Counted from the stretch's first letter, positions 1 through 11,069 are shown. The stretch: DNA of 64,000 bases from an uncultured Clostridia bacterium (GCA_944364615.1 CALVWF010000001.1:257840-321839), one strand, 5' to 3'. Notes: a model not told the origin generated them from the sequence alone. A program made the numbers and translations.

Positions 1-205
1 ACTTTTCAGGTTGAAGTCCTTCGGAATCTTCTTTATTACGAAGTATTACTCCGTTTAATGTAAGTGCGAGTCGCTCATATTCCGCTACTTTATCACCTAC
101 AATTTCCTTTTTGTTCCTATACAGGTCTTTAAACCTTACAATTGACCAATTTTCGGGTATTTCTCCAATCCATTCAATTCCACTATATTTCATTTGATTT
201 TCCAT
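1..205 (-). CDS. hsdS: Type I restriction-modification specificity subunit, N-terminal part (cut by window edge)
   Basis: Only about 68 N-terminal residues are present; the gene runs off the left edge. The protein begins MENQMKYSGIEWIGEIPENW, the signature opening of HsdS proteins: a Ser/Gly-Ile-Glu-Trp-Ile-Gly-Glu-Ile-Pro stretch ahead of the first target recognition domain. HsdS recognises the DNA target of the methylase/endonuclease complex. The ATG at 205-203 is taken as the start; a second in-frame ATG at 193-191 is possible and matches the usual HsdS start equally well. The start lies inside the 3' end of the preceding AbiJ-like gene, so the two are probably translationally coupled. hsdR should lie to the left, outside the window. 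Confidence 0.85.
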   Translation of the reverse strand, partial: MENQMKYSGIEWIGEIPENWSIVRFKDLYRNKKEIVGDKVAEYERLALTLNGVILRNKEDSEGLQPEK

Positions 206-1121
206 ATTCATGTATTAAAAAATTAACAATTGCACAACTTGTTACTAAAACAAATTTTGCTTCTTCAAATGACACAAGACTTTCAACTAATTTTTCCGAA
301 TGACGCACTCCACCTTTATCACTTGCATAAGCATATAGTTTGTCTAATGATTGTGATAATGCTGGATGCAAATCCACCCCTTTAGTTTTTAATTTCTTCA
401 GCGCCCCACTCAAATCCACTTTATTATCCTCTAAAATGAATTTACAAGTTGCTTCAATAGCACTGATACTTTCTTTTACACTATTTTTGTAATCAGGCTT
501 TTCCCTGTCGGATAAAAACCCCAAAGCCTTTTCTATATGCTTTTTAGCGGTCTCTACCTTACTATCTAATGTTTCTTCAATTTCGTTTATTTCTACATCA
601 TCAGTAATAGAAACAATATATTCTCCAATGAATCTATATCCAACATATTCTTTTTCGAATATATCATTCATATATTTTCTCTCATCGAAGTAAGATTTAA
701 CTGTCCCATCAAAGTGCGGTTGCCTATTAGCGAAGTTGTTCGACGTGTAATTTAAAATAAACTCTACAACTGTTAAAACGCTATCGTATGAGTCAAGTAA
801 AATTGTGTTGCGAATATAACTTTTAACTAGACGCTCTAAATCATATTGGTCTAAACCTTCCAATTGGTCTTTCTCTTGACTGTAAACATCCGTACCAATA
901 CGCAAGTAAAAGACTGCCCATATATTATTACAATAAGAATAAGAAATCAATTCTTGATCAATAACTTCCATTATTTCATGTAGAGCATTAAGTATAGCGA
1001 TTCTTGTATGTTTATCAAAATCTTTAAATTGCATTTGTGTATTAAGAGGTTTTATACCGTGTCTATCACTGAAACCTTTGCGTAACTGAACAGGGATAAC
1101 TTTTTTTTCATATATTCCCAT
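183..1121 (-). CDS. AbiJ-like abortive-infection protein (AbiJ-NTD4-type N-terminus, HEPN-like C-terminus)
   Basis: A 312-residue soluble protein. Residues about 16-45 carry the FSDRHGIKPLNTQMQ-type opening followed by a hydrophobic helix, as I recall it from the AbiJ N-terminal domain 4 group. The C-terminal 120 residues are helical (a YKNSVKESISAIEA helix, then LSGALKKLKTKG) and contain a GGVRHS motif at 270-275, resembling the R-x(n)-H signature of HEPN ribonuclease-like Abi C-terminal domains. Inferred role: an accessory antiphage or toxin-like component of the type I RM operon, possibly active when restriction fails. The ATG at 1121 is preceded by GAAGGAGG. The 3' end overlaps hsdS by 23 bases. 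The family assignment is by motif memory, not by search; the nuclease role is inference. Confidence 0.6.
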   Translation of the reverse strand: MGIYEKKVIPVQLRKGFSDRHGIKPLNTQMQFKDFDKHTRIAILNALHEIMEVIDQELISYSYCNNIWAVFYLRIGTDVYSQEKDQLEGLDQYDLERLVKSYIRNTILLDSYDSVLTVVEFILNYTSNNFANRQPHFDGTVKSYFDERKYMNDIFEKEYVGYRFIGEYIVSITDDVEINEIEETLDSKVETAKKHIEKALGFLSDREKPDYKNSVKESISAIEATCKFILEDNKVDLSGALKKLKTKGVDLHPALSQSLDKLYAYASDKGGVRHSEKLVESLVSFEEAKFVLVTSCAIVNFLIHEYGKSNEI

Positions 1122-1137
1122 AATTATTATTTTAAAA

Positions 1138-1202
1138 CCTCCTTCATCAATATTTTCTTTTGGGGAAAGTGTCTTAAATTCGGGAAAAATTTCATCACTG
1201 CT
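1138..1202 (-). pseudogene. Decayed copy of the hsdM 3' end
   Basis: Read on the minus strand, 1202-1138 encodes SSDEIFPEFKTLSPKE. The C-terminus of the intact HsdM reads SSDEIFAEFKALTQEE; 11 of 16 positions agree, and the DNA similarity continues past this stretch (compare about 1141-1205 with 2722-2796). No promoter or full gene is attached. The remnant stays in frame with the AbiJ-like gene just downstream. The simplest reading is that an hsdM gene once ended here, directly ahead of the AbiJ-like gene and hsdS, before the KAP gene and the present hsdM end were brought in. Confidence 0.65.
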
Positions 1203-1311
1203 TTTTAAAACACAAAATTATAAAAGGAAAACAATCCACTGCCTTTCATTTGTAGCATGTTTTTGTCCTTTAATTAACACAGGATCGTGCAAATTCATTC
1301 CACTTTATTTT

Positions 1312-2709
1312 TTACTGATCTTCCCTTTCCGATTCTCCGCCGTAGACGATAATTAATTCACGAAGTTTTTCACAATCTTTTCTATTGTTCTCATCAATTT
1401 GGCAACCCATGAATTTTATATCTGTGTCGCCAATAGAAGTCGCTACTATAGCATTAAAATCCCAAACGTTTTGGGAAACCGCCAAATCTGCAGTACTAAG
1501 ATTGGTTGGCAGATTAGTTCTGTCTACACCTATATATTGTTTAATATAATCATAATACGGCATTGTATTAAAATTTTTATTGCTGTTAATATAGATGTTG
1601 TACGCTTTCTGTTGGTTGGATTGTACAATATCTTTATTCAAAAACTTTGAATCAATGTTTTTTCGAATATACAATGCAACGACACTGAAAAATATATATT
1701 CTCTTGTAAGGTTTTCCCATCCAAAATCGTTAAAAACCGATTCGAGAGCATCTCTATATCTCGAAAGTTCCCTGTTGTCAACATTTCTCAATATTTGTTT
1801 GCTTCCCCGCAACAAGCAAAAATATGTACTGTTGACTGCGCTCCTTACTGTTTGTTTAGACAAAACGTTTTCTAACTTTTCGGTAAGGTCATTATAAATA
1901 CTGCTTAAATACAATTCTGAAGAGGTGTCTAACTTAAATGAGAAATCAAAAAATTTTCGTAAATACTCTTCACCGCTTGTTCCGTACAGATTTCGTATTG
2001 TCTTGATTACGCACGTTTGGTTTAGCGCTACAATTACAGCACAGTTCTTGACTTCAAAAAGGTGATGAAGTCTTTCAAGTACAATCAGTTGTTCATTGGG
2101 TAAGCAACGATCTATTTCATCTACTAAAATTATCAATTTTCTTGGTTTTTCCCCGTCGGCAAAACTTGTCAAAGCATTTAATGCGGAAATGCTTTCGTTC
2201 AGTAATGACTGATAGGACTTGAAATCGTCAAATAACTTGTTGTCTAAAATAGAACTTTTGGCTTGCTTTATGACATTTTTGATGACTTCGGCAGAAAAAG
2301 CACATACAGCACCTATCCCACCTGTTTTATACAAATTGTTTACTATTGTATCAAACTGATTTTTTTCCCATTTCGTTGCTTTCTCTTTTGCTAATTTTTT
2401 GACTTCTTTTCTGATTAGATGTAAAAATCTGTCTGCGCCTTTTTCTTTAGACAGCACATCCAAGACACAATACAAAATGGCAATTAAAGGATCGGAATAG
2501 AAATTGTTTTTCCACGCATCGTACCTGACAAAAATACAATTTCTGTCAACAGTAAAACTCTCATCCAGCATTTCCATTACAAAAGTCTTGCCACTGCCCC
2601 ATTCGCCATTTATGGCAATACAAATGTGATTGTCAGGTTTTAATTGATTTACAATGTTTTTAACCTTTGTGACAAATTCCGTTCTGCCAATTCTGTCATT
2701 TAAATCCAT
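1312..2709 (-). CDS. KAP-family P-loop NTPase inside the type I RM operon
   Basis: A 465-residue protein. The Walker A motif GEWGSGKT is at residues 35-42 and the Walker B LIILVDEID at 192-200, followed by RCLP. A DAWKN...DPLIAIL segment near residues 64-78 is the conserved KAP feature between them. KAP NTPases are STAND-like ATPases; many bacterial members are soluble and occur in defence loci, where they are thought to act as switches. I see no convincing transmembrane insertion. The gene starts 2 bases after the hsdM stop and is surely co-transcribed with it. About 190 bases with no gene follow before the AbiJ-like gene. A role as an accessory defence component of this RM system is inferred from position. 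Confidence 0.85.
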   Translation of the reverse strand: MDLNDRIGRTEFVTKVKNIVNQLKPDNHICIAINGEWGSGKTFVMEMLDESFTVDRNCIFVRYDAWKNNFYSDPLIAILYCVLDVLSKEKGADRFLHLIRKEVKKLAKEKATKWEKNQFDTIVNNLYKTGGIGAVCAFSAEVIKNVIKQAKSSILDNKLFDDFKSYQSLLNESISALNALTSFADGEKPRKLIILVDEIDRCLPNEQLIVLERLHHLFEVKNCAVIVALNQTCVIKTIRNLYGTSGEEYLRKFFDFSFKLDTSSELYLSSIYNDLTEKLENVLSKQTVRSAVNSTYFCLLRGSKQILRNVDNRELSRYRDALESVFNDFGWENLTREYIFFSVVALYIRKNIDSKFLNKDIVQSNQQKAYNIYINSNKNFNTMPYYDYIKQYIGVDRTNLPTNLSTADLAVSQNVWDFNAIVATSIGDTDIKFMGCQIDENNRKDCEKLRELIIVYGGESEREDQ

Positions 2710-2711
2710 TT

Positions 2712-4484
2712 CTATTCCCCTAGTATATCTTTCATCAATTTTTGCTCTTCTTGAGTCAATGCCTTGAATTCGGCAAAGATTTCGTCACTGCTTCTCGGTG
2801 GTACAAATTTGTAGAAAAGTCGGGTGAAGGGTACTTCGTAGCCGATTTTATCCTTAGTCCTGTCCATATAGGCAAGGGGATTGTAAGGCAAGACATTTTT
2901 AGCAAAATACTGTTCGACATCCTGTTGCAACGGGACAATTTCGGTGTCTGTCTTGCCCTTGACGGGTTGCGGCTTGCCCTTTTTGTAAATGATTCCGTTG
3001 TCGTCGGTTTGCGCGGTTTCAACAGTGACCTTGGTGTACCCGAAGAAATTGTTGTCAAATACCTTGCTTTCAACAGTCAACGCGCCGTCATTGTACTGTT
3101 TGTCTTTAAATTCGCCGTATGCCTGAATTATTAAATTTATACATCTGTCATCCAGGTCCACGCGCTTGTTGCCTATATTTTTGCGACGTTTGACAAAACA
3201 TTTCGCCGCATCAATAAGTTGAACCTTGCCCAACCGTTGAGCGGGCTTGTTTTTGGAAATTACCCAAACATAAGTCGATATACCCGTGTTGTAAAACAAA
3301 TCGGTAGGTAGTTGTATTATTGCGTCAACAAGATCCTGCTCTATAAGATATCTGCGGATCTCAGAGGAACCGCTACCGGCATCTCCGGTAAACAAGGACG
3401 ATCCGTTTTGTATGATAGCCATACGCCCCGAATCTTCTTTAAGTTTCTTGACTCCGTTTAACATAAACAGCAACTGTCCGTCGGATATCTGCGGTAACCC
3501 GGGCCCGAATCTTCCGTCGTAACCGAGTCGGTACTCTTTTTCTACCGCTTCTTTTTCTCTTTTCCAGTCTATTCCGAATGGGGGATTGGAAATAATGTAA
3601 TCGAATCGGAACCCGCTGTAAGCGTCCTCAGACAACGTGTCGCCAAACTTCATGCCGTCGGCGTTGCCTCCCTTTATCATCATGTCGGCCTTGGCAATGG
3701 CGTAGGTCTCGGGATTGAATTCCTGTCCGAAACAAGTGAGATCCGCTTCGCTGTTGATTTCCTTTATACGCTCGGTAAGGCATCCCAACATCTGACTTGT
3801 CCCCATAGTCATGTCGTATGCCGTCTTGTAGCAACCTTTCTCCTTGATACGGTCTTTTTCGGGAAATACAAGCAGTTCTGCCATGAGGTAAATTATATCT
3901 CTGCTGGTAAAGTGAGCTCCCGCTTCTTCGTTGTAACTTTCGGAAAACTTGCGTATGAGTTCTTCGAAAATATAGCCCATATCGGCTGACGTTATCTTGT
4001 CGGGCGACATGTCTGCTTTTTTAGAATTAAACTCCTGCAACACCACATACAGTACGTTGGCTTTTACCATGTTTTTTACTTCATCGTCAAATTTGAAGTT
4101 GGCAAGTATATCCTTAACATTGTCAGAATACCCTTTGATGTAGTCTTCAAAATTGGCGGATAAATTGTCAGGATCGGCAAGCAAACGAGCAAAATCAAAT
4201 TTACTGGTGTTGTAAAACGTATAACCCGACGCCCGGCACAAAGCTCCGTCGCGGACTTCTCCTTCGTAGCCCAATTTGTTTAACCGATCACATGTCTCGA
4301 TGACTTTTTGTTTGGTTACTGCCAACGCGTCGTCAAATCTCTTTAACACCGTCATTGGAAGTATTACCTTGCCGTATTCGTGCGGTTTGTAAAAACCTGA
4401 CAGGTGAGTGGCTATTTCCCAAATAAGATTGGCTTTTTCCTGTATGTTAGCGTTGGTCTGATTTTGCAATTCTTTGATTGCCAT
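2712..4484 (-). CDS. hsdM: Type I restriction-modification DNA methylase subunit
   Basis: A 590-residue N6-adenine methyltransferase. The N-terminal helical domain (HsdM_N, residues about 10-150) includes the typical IWEIATHLSGFYKPHEYGKV run. The SAM-binding region is at 224-233 (DMTMGTSQML, a divergent form of the usual DPxxGTGGML, keeping Asp and Gly-Thr), and the catalytic motif is NPPFG at 300-304. A HFTSRDI segment at 191-197 matches the conserved FTPR region just ahead of motif I, with Ser replacing Pro. With HsdS it methylates the recognition site; with HsdR it restricts. The variants of motif I and FTPR belong together and suggest a distinct HsdM subgroup. Its 3' end is partly duplicated at 1138-1202. 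Confidence 0.95.
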   Translation of the reverse strand: MAIKELQNQTNANIQEKANLIWEIATHLSGFYKPHEYGKVILPMTVLKRFDDALAVTKQKVIETCDRLNKLGYEGEVRDGALCRASGYTFYNTSKFDFARLLADPDNLSANFEDYIKGYSDNVKDILANFKFDDEVKNMVKANVLYVVLQEFNSKKADMSPDKITSADMGYIFEELIRKFSESYNEEAGAHFTSRDIIYLMAELLVFPEKDRIKEKGCYKTAYDMTMGTSQMLGCLTERIKEINSEADLTCFGQEFNPETYAIAKADMMIKGGNADGMKFGDTLSEDAYSGFRFDYIISNPPFGIDWKREKEAVEKEYRLGYDGRFGPGLPQISDGQLLFMLNGVKKLKEDSGRMAIIQNGSSLFTGDAGSGSSEIRRYLIEQDLVDAIIQLPTDLFYNTGISTYVWVISKNKPAQRLGKVQLIDAAKCFVKRRKNIGNKRVDLDDRCINLIIQAYGEFKDKQYNDGALTVESKVFDNNFFGYTKVTVETAQTDDNGIIYKKGKPQPVKGKTDTEIVPLQQDVEQYFAKNVLPYNPLAYMDRTKDKIGYEVPFTRLFYKFVPPRSSDEIFAEFKALTQEEQKLMKDILGE

Positions 4485-5058
4485 TTTGTGTTCTCCTTAG
4501 TAATGCGCGCACTTTAGCCTGACAGCAAAGTTTTATACACTTGCTTTGTCAGTACAAAACCCGAACAATGCACCACTGTTTGTCTGCATCGCAATAAAAT
4601 GCGTGTTGTGCAACTCTTTTTGCGCCATTGAATTTGTATCAGTTCTAATATAACACAATACTGTAAAAAATTCAATGCAAAAGCGCAAATTTGAAAGTGC
4701 GGGAAACATCCCGACAATTTCGCGAGCATCGGTTGCCGTGCTTTGTCGCAAAGTGTTTTTAAATTGCACGACGTCGCAAATGCAGCGATAAAACGATGAT
4801 CGGGAGACTGTTTACAACATTGTTACCAAACAAACAAGACCGCTTCATTCACGTTTCAAAAAACAGTGTGCCGTGCAACTAAAAGATGACGCAAAAACGT
4901 GTCTTTTTACAACATATTTTAAAATTCTATGACGTGCCATACTGGTCAGGTAATACTGTTTAAACAGGCATTTTATGCCTGCTTTTTGCTTGCGAAATTT
5001 TGTCTAAATGTCAGAACAGATATTGTAAACACAAAACTTTTTCTTCGATTACTGTTCT
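4485..5058. other. Intergenic region with one terminator-like hairpin
   Basis: The region is AT-rich and I find no convincing gene: short open frames near 4514-4769 lack a ribosome binding site and have no recognisable content. It separates the divergently read hsdM (minus) and glycerate kinase (plus) and should hold the hsdM promoter. A hairpin with a 7-bp stem (4965-4971 with 4975-4981, loop TTT) followed on the plus strand by CTTTTTG looks like a weak intrinsic terminator, although no plus-strand gene precedes it. Confidence 0.5.
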
Positions 5059-5106
5059 GCAGTCAACGGCAAAGGCATTGACTGCGGCAAAAGATTGTAG
5101 TAAAAT
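5059..5106 (+). promoter_or_regulatory. Sigma-A-type promoter of glycerate kinase with an overlapping inverted repeat
   Basis: TTGACT (5078-5083), a 17-base spacer and TAAAAT (5101-5106) form a good vegetative promoter; transcription would begin near 5113, giving a leader of about 13 bases. GCAGTCAA (5059-5066) and TTGACTGC (5078-5085) form a perfect 8-bp inverted repeat with an 11-base gap whose right arm covers the -35 box. That is the position expected of an operator for a repressor. The cognate regulator is unknown. Confidence 0.6.
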
Positions 5107-5125
5107 CTTTTAAAAGTGAGGTCAC

Positions 5126-6217
5126 ATGAAAGTTCTTGTAGCGGGAGATTCGTTTAAAGGAAGTCTGACGGCATTTGAATTTACCGAAACGGTAGCAAAA
5201 GTACTGCGTTCACACGGGGCGGAATGCCGTGTTCTTGCGCTGTCCGACGGCGGAGAAGGGTCGTTGGAAATACTTACAAAACTGTTTGACGGACGCATTG
5301 AAAAAACGGTTGCAAGCAACGCACTGCTCAACCCCGTGACCGTGAAAACGGGCATAACGGACAAAGCCTGTTTTATAGAAAGCGCGCAGGCAATAGGTCT
5401 TCCCCAACTGAAAGGGAATACGGACATCTGCCAAACGTCTTCCTACGGAGTGGGCGAAATGATAGCCTTTGCGGTAAAACACAATCTGAACGACATAGTG
5501 TTGACGCTGGGGGGCACTGCTTCCGATGACGGAGGAGCGGGCATGCTGTGCGCATTGGGAGCGCGATTTTCCGACGGGCAGAGCGATTTTATACCCACTT
5601 CCGGAACACTTTGCCGTATAAAATCCTGCGATTTAACTCCTTCAATACGGCTGTTGGAACATACTCGCGTTACAGTACTGTCCGATGTTAAAAATCCGCT
5701 GTTGGGAAGTAACGGGGCGACATACGTCTACGCTCCGCAAAAGGGAGCGACCGCTGACCTCCTGCCTTTTCTTGAAAAATCGATGGAACACTACGCAAAT
5801 ATCGTCAATCGCCACACCCATACCGACCGCACCGCTTGCCCGGGCGCAGGTGCCGGAGGCGGTCTGGGATTTGCGTGTATGCAGTTGCCACATGTGACGT
5901 TTTTACAGGGAAGCAATGCCATACTGGATATGGTAAACTTCGACGGTCTGGTTAAACAATGTGACTGGGTAATAACGGGAGAGGGAAAGTTCGACAAGCA
6001 AAGTTACATGGGAAAAATAGTCGGCAACGTGATAAACAGAAGCAAAGGCAAAAACATCGCTGTGATTTGCGGTGTAGCCGATGAAGAAATGTACAACGAC
6101 AAAAACATAAAACTGCTCAGGGAAATAGGCAAAAACAAGCCCGACTCTCTCACAAACGCAAAGAAATATCTGACGGAAGAAACGGAAAAACTGTTTCCCT
6201 TGCTGTCAGGTTGTTGA
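5126..6217 (+). CDS. glxK: Glycerate kinase
   Basis: A 363-residue cytoplasmic kinase of the GlxK/GarK family (about 370-380 residues), which phosphorylates D-glycerate with ATP, most often to 2-phosphoglycerate. The N-terminus MKVLVAGDSFKGSLTA is the family hallmark, and an LSDGGEGSLE segment at about residues 32-41, a GGTASDDGGAGML loop near 131-143 and ITGEGKFDKQS near 284-294 are all conserved. The ATG is placed by the AAGTGAGG ribosome binding site. It stands alone with its own promoter, oriented opposite to its neighbours, and is convergent with the glycan operon; both end at the shared terminator at 6444-6472. Confidence 0.93.
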   Translation: MKVLVAGDSFKGSLTAFEFTETVAKVLRSHGAECRVLALSDGGEGSLEILTKLFDGRIEKTVASNALLNPVTVKTGITDKACFIESAQAIGLPQLKGNTDICQTSSYGVGEMIAFAVKHNLNDIVLTLGGTASDDGGAGMLCALGARFSDGQSDFIPTSGTLCRIKSCDLTPSIRLLEHTRVTVLSDVKNPLLGSNGATYVYAPQKGATADLLPFLEKSMEHYANIVNRHTHTDRTACPGAGAGGGLGFACMQLPHVTFLQGSNAILDMVNFDGLVKQCDWVITGEGKFDKQSYMGKIVGNVINRSKGKNIAVICGVADEEMYNDKNIKLLREIGKNKPDSLTNAKKYLTEETEKLFPLLSGC

Positions 6218-6443
6218 AAGGCATTTCCGTTTTAAAACGCTTTGTTTAAACGCGACAAAATAAACTTGCCCCCTTTTGTCGAATATTTCGGCAAGCAAAC
6301 TTACGTAGTCGCCTGATTTACTTGTTTCGGGCAAAAGCTTTCTGATTTCCGACAAAACCGCAAAAACAAACCTCGCTTAATACTGAACTTTGTTACGTTC
6401 CAAAGCCGTTGTAGAATAATAACACTTTTGTTTACCTACAAAC

Positions 6444-6474
6444 AAAATACCGGAACATTTGTCCGGTATTTTTT
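6444..6474. terminator. Bidirectional intrinsic terminator between convergent genes
   Basis: A perfect 11-bp stem (6444-6454 with 6462-6472), loop of 7 bases, with the A-rich left arm and T-rich right arm giving a U tract in both directions. It serves glycerate kinase on the plus strand and the GH2 gene, the last of the long glycan operon, on the minus strand. The rest of 6218-6618 shows nothing gene-like. Confidence 0.85.
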
Positions 6475-6618
6475 CGATATTGAAATTAAGTAACAGTCAC
6501 TTTTGTCGGCGTTTAGCAAATAGTTTCCCTTTAGACGATTGGGGTACTGTCTTGACAACAGGAAATAAACAAGTTGATTGTCTTTGCACAGCATTTGTCC
6601 GCCGTGTCTGTTAAACAT

Positions 6619-9390
<2,772 letters not shown>

Positions 9391-9402
9391 TTAAAATAAA
9401 TT

Positions 9403-10914
9403 TCAAAAAACAGCCTTGGCAGTTACGGCGTCAAACAAATGGAGTTTGTTGCGACGGAAACTTACCTTTACTACCTCTCCCACTTCCACTGTCGTATCTG
9501 TGGGCATCTTGAAGACAAAAAGTCTGTCAGCCACTTTGATTTTTACGTGATATTCGTCACCCAGCAATTCTTTGCTTTCCACCACGCCACTGACAGCGCC
9601 GTTTGCGTCGATAAAAATATCTTCCGGTCTTACTCCGAGTTTCAAATCAAACCTGTCGTCTTTCAGAAGCGTACCGATCTTGTCGATTTTTTCGTCGTAT
9701 TCCTTGCCGACGGCGCTTTTCAACGCTTCGTTGCTTACTCCATCCAACTCCTGTCGCCGTTGTTCTTCGAGCAAACTTTTCTGCTTGCGGTAAAAATCGG
9801 TAAGTCTGTCGTGCAAATCGTCGCTGCCGTAAACGACATTGTCGCCTATCTGCAAATTGCCGTTGCTGAATGCGACAGGCGTGATGTTCATGTTGGGAGA
9901 TCCTATAAACGTAGCCACGAACAGCGAATTGGGATGTTCGTAAACTTCTTTAGGCGTTCCTACCTGAATTATTTTCGCCCTGTCCATAACGACTATTCTG
10001 TCAGCCATCGTCATTGCTTCCACCTGATCGTGAGTTACATATACGGTAGTCGCTCCGATACTCTTGTGCAGTTTAAGTATTTCCGAGCGCATCGAATCCC
10101 TCAACTTGGCGTCCAGATTGGACAGCGGTTCATCCATAAGCAACAACTTGGCGTTGTTGACTATTACTCTGCCCAACGCCACACGCTGACACTGTCCGCC
10201 CGACAACTGAGCGGGTTTGCGTTGCAGCAATTCCTTCAGGTTGAGAATTTCGGCGGCAAAATTGACCTTGTCTTCCACTTCTTTGGCGGTCAGTTTGCGA
10301 TACTTGAACAAGGGTATCTCGTGAGTCATGTACTCTTGTATGTCGTGGTCTATGTTCTCAATGTCTTCTTTATTGTTCGGATCGTGTTTTAAAATCCACC
10401 TCTTTTCCTTCTCGAGAAAAGCAATTGCGTCGTGGTCTATACCCACCACCTGATTTCCCTCTTTGTCGTAAACGGGGGCTTTGACCTTTTTTATCTTCAG
10501 CCCGTAAGCGATATTTTCGTACGCGGTAAGGTGAGGAAACAACGCATAGTTCTGAAATACCATGGAAATGCCCCTTTCCGACGGAGAAAGCAGATTGGAG
10601 TAAACGCCGTCGATAAACAGCGATCCCGCGCTGATCTCTTCCAGTCCGCAAATCATTCGCAAGGTGGTCGTTTTTCCGCATCCGGACGGACCTACGAAAA
10701 CCACGAATTCGCCCTTTGATATTTCCAGATTAAAGTCTACAACGGCGTGATAACCGTTGGGGTATATTTTCTGTATGTGTTGCAGACTTACAAAACTGTC
10801 CTGCGGACATTGCGGAGCATTCGACTTCTCCCGTTCTGCCTGACTTTTGACCTTTTGGACGTAGTGAGCAATCATAAGTTCTCTGACGTTATTTTTTTCT
10901 TTTTTCTTAAACAT
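9403..10914 (-). CDS. ABC transporter ATPase of the MsmK/UgpC/MalK family
   Basis: A 503-residue nucleotide-binding subunit for carbohydrate uptake. Walker A GPSGCGKTT at 75-83, Q-loop Gln121, signature LSGGQ at 237-241, Walker B LLLMDEP at 257-263, then the SNLDAKLR D-loop and a C-terminal regulatory TOBE region. Typical members have about 365-380 residues. The extra length comes from a 45-residue charged N-terminal extension, an insertion of about 65 residues between the Q-loop and the signature (about 144-210) and additions in the C-terminal region (about 365-425). It follows the two permeases and the 39-residue peptide. The second transporter (36860-40023) has no ATPase of its own, so this protein may serve both. 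Confidence 0.93.
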   Translation of the reverse strand: MFKKKEKNNVRELMIAHYVQKVKSQAEREKSNAPQCPQDSFVSLQHIQKIYPNGYHAVVDFNLEISKGEFVVFVGPSGCGKTTTLRMICGLEEISAGSLFIDGVYSNLLSPSERGISMVFQNYALFPHLTAYENIAYGLKIKKVKAPVYDKEGNQVVGIDHDAIAFLEKEKRWILKHDPNNKEDIENIDHDIQEYMTHEIPLFKYRKLTAKEVEDKVNFAAEILNLKELLQRKPAQLSGGQCQRVALGRVIVNNAKLLLMDEPLSNLDAKLRDSMRSEILKLHKSIGATTVYVTHDQVEAMTMADRIVVMDRAKIIQVGTPKEVYEHPNSLFVATFIGSPNMNITPVAFSNGNLQIGDNVVYGSDDLHDRLTDFYRKQKSLLEEQRRQELDGVSNEALKSAVGKEYDEKIDKIGTLLKDDRFDLKLGVRPEDIFIDANGAVSGVVESKELLGDEYHVKIKVADRLFVFKMPTDTTVEVGEVVKVSFRRNKLHLFDAVTAKAVF

Positions 10915-10946
10915 ATTTATTCCTCTATGGCAGATAACTCTATTTT

Positions 10947-11066
10947 TTATACCTTGGGACTGTAAAATCCGTATTTGTTAGCCAATGCAACGTAAACGAT
11001 CATCGCTGCGACCGTGAGGGTTATAAGAGTTATCCAAACAAAGCAAATGATGCGATTTTTTCTCAT
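10947..11066 (-). CDS. 39-residue single-pass membrane peptide between permease and ATPase genes
   Basis: An open frame of 39 codons with start ATG at 11066-11064 and stop TAA at 10949-10947. The start lies 3 bases after the stop of the permease gene and has a good ribosome binding site, AAAGGGGTGA, about 4-5 bases upstream. The product starts MRKNR, has one hydrophobic helix (about residues 6-29, IICFVWITLITLTVAAM...) and ends with a short polar tail GFYSPKV: a positive-inside N-terminus, one span, and a small exposed tail. Its position within the transporter cluster suggests a small accessory subunit or stabiliser of the ABC complex. I do not recognise a family. Confidence 0.7.
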   Translation of the reverse strand: MRKNRIICFVWITLITLTVAAMIVYVALANKYGFYSPKV

Positions 11067-11069
11067 ACG

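Noticed and set aside
4514-4769. Two short minus-strand frames upstream of hsdM
   Set aside because: No ribosome binding site, overlapping each other in different frames and no recognisable sequence.
9439-10392. A 317-codon open frame on the plus strand
   Set aside because: It is antisense to the ABC ATPase gene, whose Walker and signature motifs are certain.
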